A DNA stretch of 57,390 nucleotides from an uncultured Clostridium sp. (lineage in GTDB: Bacteria > Bacillota > Clostridia > Christensenellales > CAG-138): NCBI GenBank assembly GCA_900542285.1, contig UQNF01000007.1, forward strand, positions 1 through 57,390. The letters run 5' to 3'. Positions within the stretch are counted from its first letter, which is position 1. Every line of letters starts with the position of its first letter. The notes beneath the pieces were generated by a model. That model was not told where the DNA came from. It worked only from the letters and a program-made list of their open reading frames with translations, and made no database searches. This document shows, one piece after another, positions 25,141 to 30,753 of the stretch. A program made the position numbers and the translations under genes.

Positions 25141-25533
25141 ATGACATTTGCCGAATGCCTTTTCTCGGCGGAGCTGATCCCCGTCCTCTGTTTTATCTTC
25201 GGCATTTTGCTGTATAAGCATGAACCAAAGAAGATAAACGGCTGTTACGGATATCGTACCTGCCGCTCGATGAAGAATGAGGATACCTGGAAGTTTGCCA
25301 ATAATCTTCTCGGCAGGCTTTGGCTTGGAGGCGGAGCGGTGCTCATCGTCATTTCTGCGGCGGCAGTCCTTGCCGTAAATGCTTCTCGGCATGATATGTT
25401 CGCGGCAGTAAGCGGACTAGCGGTGATAATGGATCTTGTGTTCATGGCAGCATCCATTATTCGGGTAGAATCCGCGCTCAAAAAGCGTTTCAATGACGAC
25501 GGCAGCAGGAGGGAAGACGGTTCCCGGGAGTAA
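25141..25533 (+). CDS. SdpI/YhfL-type small membrane protein
   Basis: A 130-residue protein with about three hydrophobic segments. The segment KINGCYGYRTCRSMKNEDTW matches the SdpI family pattern (IN...GYRT..S..N...W), seen in the B. subtilis SdpI immunity protein and in many uncharacterised relatives. SdpI protects against the SdpC toxin; no SdpC-like gene is seen here, so immunity is only a possibility. The ATG at 25141 is chosen over a GTG at 25132 because GGGTGAT serves as ribosome site. It starts 20 bases after the AspRS gene and probably shares its transcript. Confidence 0.7.
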   Translation: MTFAECLFSAELIPVLCFIFGILLYKHEPKKINGCYGYRTCRSMKNEDTWKFANNLLGRLWLGGGAVLIVISAAAVLAVNASRHDMFAAVSGLAVIMDLVFMAASIIRVESALKKRFNDDGSRREDGSRE

Positions 25534-25631
25534 GTCCTCTCTGATGCGAAGTATAAGATACAATACACCGTTCCGCACAAAATGCGGACTGCGAAGCATC
25601 GGCAATAACAATTTCATAGGAACTATCTAGT

Positions 25632-25680
25632 GCGATCCGGAAACTTTCTTGGCAAAAGCTCCGGATCGCTTATTGTTTTT
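25632..25680 (+). terminator. Terminator after SdpI-family gene
   Basis: GCGATCCGGA pairs with TCCGGATCGC (perfect 10 base pairs), followed by TTATTGTTTTT. Confidence 0.9.
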
Positions 25681-25747
25681 CACCGTCAGCCTGTAAAGCT
25701 GCTTGATTCTATACAAAGCAGACTATATCTTATTTTATTAAAAGGGG

Positions 25748-25776
25748 TTGTGTTATCTTAAATAATATGTTATAAT
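25748..25776 (+). promoter_or_regulatory. Promoter of thiol-redox cluster
   Basis: TTGTGT (25748-25753), 17-base spacer, perfect TATAAT (25771-25776). Confidence 0.65.
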
Positions 25777-25786
25777 GAGCCCGCAA

Positions 25787-25823
25787 AAGGGCAGATATTT
25801 TGTTGAAAAATGGATCTGCCCTT
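25787..25823 (+). promoter_or_regulatory. Leader hairpin before the dockerin-thioredoxin gene
   Basis: AAGGGCAGAT and ATCTGCCCTT form a perfect 10-base-pair stem with a 17-base loop at the very start of the predicted transcript. An AT-rich segment follows (AAATAAAAAG) and then the ribosome site. It may stabilise the mRNA or attenuate transcription weakly. Confidence 0.55.
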
Positions 25824-25851
25824 AAATAAAAAGAAAGAGAAGGTAACACCA

Positions 25852-27060
25852 ATGAAAAAGCTCCTTTCAGTACTGCTTGCTGTCATGCTCGCTGTCGGCT
25901 GCTTCAGCATCGTCGCTGACACCAACAGGGTCGATCCTACCAAGGATTGCGCATTCGGTTATGACATCTCCGCTTTCAGCGTCGTAGATAACTACGGCGA
26001 AACCTGGGATGCCTCCAGCCTTCAGAATGCTGAGCTCACCCTCATCAACTATTGGGCGACCTGGTGCGGCCCCTGCATAAGCGAAATGCCCCACTTCCAG
26101 GAAGCGTATGAGCACTATTCCGCCAACCCCGATGAGGGCGTACAGATTATTGCTGCCGTATGCGAAACCAATGGCTGCACTTGGCAGGGCGCTCTCTCGT
26201 TCCTCCAGCAGAACGGCTATACCTATCCCAATGTAAGGGTAGACAGCGTTCTCGATGCAGCATTCAATACCTGCGCCTACATTCCTCAGACCCTCATCGT
26301 TAACAGCGACGGCATCATCCTCGACCACATTGTCGGTTCTTTCCCCAGCGTCAGCTATCTCTACGATGTTGTCGATATGTGGAAGTATGCGATCGAAAAC
26401 GAGGGTAATCCCGCAACCTGCACCTATGTAAGCGGAATCGACGGTTCCGTCATTGCGACCGAAGAGGTTGCACTTGGCAGCGTTTTTGCTCCCAACTATC
26501 CCGAAGCTCCCGAAGCCCCCGGCTATGAGTTCAAGGATTGGACCGTCAGCGGCGAGATCTATCTGACCGGTAATGACCCCGTCATGCAGATCGTTATGGG
26601 CGACATCACTGTTACCGCAAACTACGATGTTCAGAAGAATAAGGTCAGGTTCTATGACGGCGTGACCGGACTCCTTCTCAAGGTCCAGATGGTTCCCTAC
26701 GGCCAGAGCGCAACCGCTCCCGAACACCCCGAGCATGAGGGCTATACCTTCATCGGCTGGGATGTAGACTTCAGCGAGGTCTATGCTCCCCTTGATGTTC
26801 ACGGCGTATGCGTACCCGAGGGCGAAGAGCCCACTCCCGTAGTGACCGAAGAGCCCACTCCCGAACCCGTCGAGACTCCCGAACCCGGTGTTCCCGGCGA
26901 TGTTAACGGCGACGGCGTTGTCAACGCAGCAGACGCAAACCTTGCAATGCGTATGGCACTCAACCTTGCCGAAGCGGTTCCCGCTGCCGATGCAAACGGC
27001 GACGGCAACGTTAATGCGGCAGACGCAAACCTCATCATGAGGTGGGCGCTCAATCTGTAA
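25852..27060 (+). CDS. Secreted TlpA-like thioredoxin with InlB repeat and dockerin
   Basis: A 402-residue secreted protein: signal peptide (1-23), TlpA/ResA-like thioredoxin domain (~35-190) with the active site NYWATWCGPCISEMP and the cis-Pro region AYIPQTLIVNSDG, an InlB/Flg_new repeat region (~200-315, ending GYTFIGWDVDF), an acidic Pro/Thr linker, and a type I dockerin at the end with two calcium-loop repeats (GDVNGDGVVNAADANLAMRM and ADANGDGNVNAADANLIMRW). Thioredoxin fused to dockerin is unusual: it would tether a thiol oxidoreductase to a cohesin-bearing surface partner, none of which is seen in this window. The start at 25852 is chosen for the signal peptide and GAGAAGGT; an earlier ATG at 25810 is inside the leader hairpin. 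It leads the redox cluster. Confidence 0.9.
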   Translation: MKKLLSVLLAVMLAVGCFSIVADTNRVDPTKDCAFGYDISAFSVVDNYGETWDASSLQNAELTLINYWATWCGPCISEMPHFQEAYEHYSANPDEGVQIIAAVCETNGCTWQGALSFLQQNGYTYPNVRVDSVLDAAFNTCAYIPQTLIVNSDGIILDHIVGSFPSVSYLYDVVDMWKYAIENEGNPATCTYVSGIDGSVIATEEVALGSVFAPNYPEAPEAPGYEFKDWTVSGEIYLTGNDPVMQIVMGDITVTANYDVQKNKVRFYDGVTGLLLKVQMVPYGQSATAPEHPEHEGYTFIGWDVDFSEVYAPLDVHGVCVPEGEEPTPVVTEEPTPEPVETPEPGVPGDVNGDGVVNAADANLAMRMALNLAEAVPAADANGDGNVNAADANLIMRWALNL

Positions 27061-27089
27061 TGACAGATACTGTTAATTAGTATGGTATT

Positions 27090-27127
27090 GGTGTGTGCGG
27101 CCGTGCTCCGGTGTGGCCGCATACACC
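27090..27127 (+). other. Perfect-stem hairpin after dockerin-thioredoxin gene
   Basis: GGTGTGTGCGGCC and GGCCGCATACACC form a 13-base-pair stem with one mismatch. There is no T tract behind it. It sits 30 bases after the stop and before the terminator at 27136-27192, and may protect the upstream mRNA's 3' end. Confidence 0.6.
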
Positions 27128-27135
27128 CCAAATAG

Positions 27136-27192
27136 CTCACCGTCGATGTGGGGGCATAATGCCTGCATCGTAAGGTGAGATATACATTTTTT
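27136..27192 (+). terminator. Likely terminator between the two thioredoxin-like genes
   Basis: Outer arms CTCACC/GGTGAG enclose CGATG/CATCG and GGCA/TGCC, then a tail of TATACATTTTTT. Downstream genes may be expressed by read-through or by their own weak promoter, which I could not define. Confidence 0.65.
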
Positions 27193-27265
27193 AAGCAATA
27201 GCTTCATAAATTTTCCTGCCTGATTTCAGGCGTCCGCAACAGTCGGATGGAAAGAAAGGACAGTT

Positions 27266-28129
27266 ATGCGCAATAGCAATAAGTTAATTCCGGGTCTTGT
27301 ATGCCTGCTCTTGACAGCGACCCTGTTCATGACCGGCTGCTTACATCCGTGGAGACTGGCGTCAAACCCGTTTACTCCCATCCCATCAACGGAACCGTTG
27401 CAGACCGATCCCGCAACGGAGGCTCCTGTCGATACCGATGAGCCCGTCGATACCGACACTCCTGTCCCCGGTGATACCGATACCCCTGCTCCCGGTGACA
27501 CGGATACCCCCGCTCCCGGTGACACGGACACCGCTGCTCCTGTCGACACCGATACCCCCGCACCCGGTGACACGGACACCCCCGCACCCGGTGACACGGA
27601 CACCCCTGCTCCGGGCAATACCAATACACCCAAGCCTACGGCGACGCCCAAGCCCACGGCAACGCCCAAGCCTACGGCAACTCCAAAGCCCACTCCCGAA
27701 CCTGACATTAAGCCGTTCTCCACGACCGCTATCAATGTCCAGGGAGTTACCTACGACAATTCCATGTTCAGCTCGAACGGAACCAAGCTGACCATGATTA
27801 ACATCTGGTCCACCACCTGCGGCCCCTGCATCCAGGAGCTTCCGCATCTGCCTGCGCTTCAACAGGCGTATGCTTCGCGCGGACTTCAGATCGTCACGGC
27901 TCTCGGCGATTCCGAGACCCCCGGTGCGATAAACACTGCGCTTGGCATCATCAACGGAATCGGATTCAATCTCCCCGTTCTAAGGTGCAATGCCTCCTTT
28001 AACGCCCAGTTCCCTGCAGGCGCGTACCCCACCACCTATTTCATCGATCAGAACGGCAATATCGTCAAGGTCGTGACCACCGCCAACAGCTATGACGCAT
28101 GGTGCTCGATCATCGACGGTTTGCTCTGA
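27266..28129 (+). CDS. TlpA-like thioredoxin lipoprotein with Asp-Thr-Pro repeats
   Basis: A 287-residue lipoprotein (signal LFMTGC). After a short lead come seven copies of an eight-residue unit (DTDTPAPG and variants, residues ~62-117), then KPTATP repeats, acting as a flexible wall-spanning stalk. The thioredoxin-like domain (~150-287) has the active site NIWSTTCGPCIQELP and the cis-Pro region AYPTTYFIDQNGNIV. It should reduce, oxidise or isomerise disulfides outside the membrane. It lies 13 bases upstream of the CXXC membrane protein gene and is close to the polyferredoxin gene, so it may be their redox partner. GAAAGGACAG is the ribosome site. Confidence 0.88.
   Translation: MRNSNKLIPGLVCLLLTATLFMTGCLHPWRLASNPFTPIPSTEPLQTDPATEAPVDTDEPVDTDTPVPGDTDTPAPGDTDTPAPGDTDTAAPVDTDTPAPGDTDTPAPGDTDTPAPGNTNTPKPTATPKPTATPKPTATPKPTPEPDIKPFSTTAINVQGVTYDNSMFSSNGTKLTMINIWSTTCGPCIQELPHLPALQQAYASRGLQIVTALGDSETPGAINTALGIINGIGFNLPVLRCNASFNAQFPAGAYPTTYFIDQNGNIVKVVTTANSYDAWCSIIDGLL
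27449..27616 (+). repeat. 24-base tandem repeat, seven units, in lipoprotein stalk
   Basis: Seven consecutive 24-base units encode DTDTPVPG, DTDTPAPG (five times, the last ending N-terminal to NTNTP) and DTDTAAPV. An 18-base KPTATP repeat follows. Units are in frame, so slippage changes stalk length without breaking the gene. Confidence 0.9.
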
Positions 28130-28142
28130 TAACGGAGGAATT

Positions 28143-28328
28143 ATGAAAGCCAAGAAGAATAAGTCCCCATACAACAGCGTTCTTGACGGTAAGCTCCGCT
28201 ATATCGTACCGATCGCCGTGTTCGTGATCGCTGCCGGATTCTTCGTTTACGGTATCTTCGACGGCGAGATGGCCGCCGTGTTCAACAAGGCGATAAATCT
28301 CTGCCGCGAGTGCGTCGGCATCGGCTGA
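28143..28328 (+). CDS. Small CXXC membrane protein (CD1871A-like)
   Basis: A 61-residue protein with one membrane segment (YIVPIAVFVIAAGFFVYGIF) and a short C-terminal tail with the motif NLCRECVGIG. The basic N-terminus suggests N-in topology, putting the CXXC outside, where it could relay electrons by disulfide exchange. I recall a named family of small Clostridial proteins with this CxxC-x-GIG ending (CD1871A family), but I assign it from memory of pattern only. GGAGGAATT is a strong ribosome site. It sits between the TlpA-like lipoprotein gene and the polyferredoxin gene with gaps of 13 and 16 bases. Confidence 0.78.
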   Translation: MKAKKNKSPYNSVLDGKLRYIVPIAVFVIAAGFFVYGIFDGEMAAVFNKAINLCRECVGIG

Positions 28329-28344
28329 GTTCGGAGGTAAGTAC

Positions 28345-29382
28345 ATGGAAACCAAGAATCCTGCGCTCAGCGCAAACAAGCCCAAAAGAACCAGGCTTCA
28401 GATAAGAAAACGCGCGGAGCGTATCCGCTTTACGATCCAGGCGCTGTTCTCTATCATAACCAACAGCTATTTCACCGGCTTTATCACCGGAACCATTTCC
28501 AAGGGCAAGCTCAAGCAGATCTGCGTTCCCGGCATGAACTGCTACTCCTGCCCCGGTGCGCAGGGTGCATGTCCCATCGGTGCTCTGCAGGCGGTGTTCA
28601 ACCAGTCCGACTACTCCAAGGGTATTTGGACCGATCCGGAATCCGGCTTTACGGTGACCAAGCCTCTGTACTACTTCGCCTTCTATGTCATAGGCTTCAT
28701 CATGATGGTCGGTGCGGTCTGCGGCCGATTCGTCTGCGGCTTCCTCTGCCCCTTCGGATGGATACAGGATCTGCTGTATAAGATCCCTCTTCCCAAGAAG
28801 CTCAAGATAAAGCCGGGCTTTAAGGGCGATAAGCAGCTTCGATATCTCAAGTACGTTATCCTTGTTGTCATGGTAATCGTGCTGCCGCTGCTCTATGCTC
28901 CGGATCCCTTCTTCTGTAAGTATATCTGCCCCTCCGGTATGCTTCTCGGCGGTATTCCGCTTATGACCTACGGCTCGATATTTGGCAATGTTGCGGCCGG
29001 CACAGGTACGGGCATCACCTCATGGGCCGAAGCAGGAAGCATTACCTGGCTGAAGCTGAGCATCCTTGCGGTGACGATCATCCTTTCTATCATGATGTAT
29101 CGTCCGTTCTGTAAGTATATCTGCCCCCTTGGCGCTATCTACTCCCTGTTCAACAAGATCTCCCTTTACAGGTACAGCGTCGATCAGAGCAAGTGCACAT
29201 CATGCGGAGTATGCGCAAACGTCTGCAAGATGGGCGTAGATATGCACAAGACCCCAAACCACCTCGAATGTATCCGCTGCGGCGACTGTAAGGCAGCCTG
29301 TCCGCATGGCGCGATATGCGCAGGCTTTGGGAAGATCAAAAAGCCCTCGACCATCACCGAGGCCGAAAAATACGGACAGTAA
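28345..29382 (+). CDS. NapH/YccM-like membrane polyferredoxin
   Basis: A 345-residue membrane protein with about five to six hydrophobic segments. The features are NCYSCPGAQGACPIGALQ near residue 65, three CPxG motifs (FLCPFGWIQDLL, YICPSGMLLGG, YICPLGAIYSLF), and two C-terminal 4Fe-4S ferredoxin motifs (CTSCGVCANVCKMGVD and CIRCGDCKAACPHG). Such proteins pass electrons across or onto the membrane. In this cluster it may feed electrons from cytoplasmic ferredoxin to the CXXC protein and the two extracellular thioredoxins; this is inference. GGAGG ribosome site at good spacing. Alternative roles in maturation of other redox enzymes cannot be ruled out. Confidence 0.9.
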   Translation: METKNPALSANKPKRTRLQIRKRAERIRFTIQALFSIITNSYFTGFITGTISKGKLKQICVPGMNCYSCPGAQGACPIGALQAVFNQSDYSKGIWTDPESGFTVTKPLYYFAFYVIGFIMMVGAVCGRFVCGFLCPFGWIQDLLYKIPLPKKLKIKPGFKGDKQLRYLKYVILVVMVIVLPLLYAPDPFFCKYICPSGMLLGGIPLMTYGSIFGNVAAGTGTGITSWAEAGSITWLKLSILAVTIILSIMMYRPFCKYICPLGAIYSLFNKISLYRYSVDQSKCTSCGVCANVCKMGVDMHKTPNHLECIRCGDCKAACPHGAICAGFGKIKKPSTITEAEKYGQ

Positions 29383-29442
29383 GGCATGGGCGGCGCCCGA
29401 GCCTCTGTATATAACAAAATAAAGTATAAAGGAGAAAAAGAA

Positions 29443-30570
29443 ATGAGGAAATTCTTTGCCGTACTGCTTGCAGCTCTTATGCTTGCGGCCCTCTGCGTTC
29501 CCGCTTTTGCGGAAAATGCTGCTGAAATCGATGATTTCAACACCGACATGTATCTCGTGAATAACGAGCCCGATGTGCAATACGATGAGTGGGACGTTCC
29601 CTACAACGTATGGGTACCCAAGACCGATGCTATCGTCGTCGGTCAGCCCGTCACCGCTGTCCTTTCCTACACCATTCCCGAGTTCGTTGAGGATGTATCC
29701 GCTATGCTCCTTGGCAGCATCGAGTACATGGTGACCTTCACCGGTCTTGAGAATATCGAGCTTGTCGAGGCTTTCGGCTGCCCCGGCAAGATCGAGTGCG
29801 ATTATGAGATCGGTATCTGCTTCCCTGTTGCAGGCGAGTATGCAAATATCACCGTTGCAGACGATGTTCTCACCGTTATGGCTGAGATGGACAGCGAAGT
29901 CCAGGTCATCGTTCGCGGTATCGCAACCGAGGAGACCGTTGGCATGAATGCAGACGTAACCATCGGACAGTACAAATTCCCTGCTCAGTACACCATCTGC
30001 GGTTCCGTTGCGACCGTCGAGAAGCGTGCGGAAGGCTTCTACAACCTGCATCGCTCCGATTTCAATCTCGTTCAGAAGCGTGACGTTGCTCTCGTAAACA
30101 ATGCGTATGGCCTTTGCGACATCTACGCTGCGCTCAACGGTCACTACTATCATATGATCCCCGGCGATCTGGTAGTGGACAACTTTATCCCCGTAGAGTA
30201 TGACGAAGAGGACGGCTTCTATGAGGTCGGCGATCCCATCGGCAAGGACAGCGAGCTGTTCGCAACCCTGCTCTCCATCCTCGATGAGTACAAGGACTTC
30301 TTCGGCTTCTGCTACAACTCCGCTGCAATCAGCGATGAAATGTTCCTTGCAAATGAGGAAGAGATCGTTACCTTCAGCGTAAGCGAGACTTTTGAAAACG
30401 GCGAAGCTCCCGTTGAGACCGAAGCTCCCGTTGAGACCGAGGCTCCCTCTGAGCCCGAGCAGCCCGTCAATCCCGTTCCCGGCACCGGCGCTGTCAGCCT
30501 TGCCGTGATCGGTACTGTCGCTCTTGTTTCCGGCGCAGGCATCGTTCTGTTCCGCAGGAAAGAGAACTAA
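29443..30570 (+). CDS. Surface protein with VPGTG sorting-like signal
   Basis: A 375-residue protein with signal peptide (cleaved near AFAENAA), a beta-rich extracellular part with several cysteines (EAFGCPGKIEC, EIGICFPV, YTICGSV, YGLCDIY, FGFCYN), a Pro/Glu/Thr stalk (PVETEAPVETEAPSEP) and a C-terminal NPVPGTGAVSLAVIG, hydrophobic run and FRRKEN. This ending fits a sortase signal of LPxTG type with Val for Leu. No sortase gene is in the window. The start at 29443 is chosen for AAAGGAG and the signal peptide; an earlier in-frame ATG has neither. Its cysteines make it a possible client of the redox genes just upstream, by inference. Function unknown. Confidence 0.82.
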   Translation: MRKFFAVLLAALMLAALCVPAFAENAAEIDDFNTDMYLVNNEPDVQYDEWDVPYNVWVPKTDAIVVGQPVTAVLSYTIPEFVEDVSAMLLGSIEYMVTFTGLENIELVEAFGCPGKIECDYEIGICFPVAGEYANITVADDVLTVMAEMDSEVQVIVRGIATEETVGMNADVTIGQYKFPAQYTICGSVATVEKRAEGFYNLHRSDFNLVQKRDVALVNNAYGLCDIYAALNGHYYHMIPGDLVVDNFIPVEYDEEDGFYEVGDPIGKDSELFATLLSILDEYKDFFGFCYNSAAISDEMFLANEEEIVTFSVSETFENGEAPVETEAPVETEAPSEPEQPVNPVPGTGAVSLAVIGTVALVSGAGIVLFRRKEN

Positions 30571-30593
30571 TCGATAGTTTATATTACTGATAT

Positions 30594-30630
30594 ACAGTCC
30601 GTCCGTCTTTCGGGCGGACTGTTTGTGCTT
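30594..30630 (+). terminator. Terminator of redox cluster
   Basis: ACAGTCCG...CGGACTGT stem (30594-30622) followed by TTTGTGCTT. Confidence 0.8.
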
Positions 30631-30697
30631 AAGAACACAAAAATATTGATTTCTCCGCTCCGATTACCGCAGCTTTTCATAAGCTCGCAATAACAAG

Positions 30698-30726
30698 TGG
30701 AAATTTATCCAAAACGGTGATATAAT
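30698..30726 (+). promoter_or_regulatory. Likely promoter of GT-C-like gene
   Basis: TGGAAA (30698-30703), 17-base spacer, perfect TATAAT (30721-30726), 27 bases before the ATG. Confidence 0.5.
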
Positions 30727-30753
30727 TCCTCTAATCGGAAAAAAGGAGGCTTT

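Noticed and set aside
25787..25823. Start of the dockerin-thioredoxin gene at ATG 25810
   Set aside because: That ATG lies in the loop of the leader hairpin and lacks a ribosome site; the signal peptide begins at 25852.
25852..27060. Cellulosome gene cluster
   Set aside because: A dockerin is present, but there are no cohesins or glycoside hydrolases in the window.
27449..27616. CRISPR-like short repeats in the lipoprotein gene
   Set aside because: Contiguous in-frame codon repeats without spacers.
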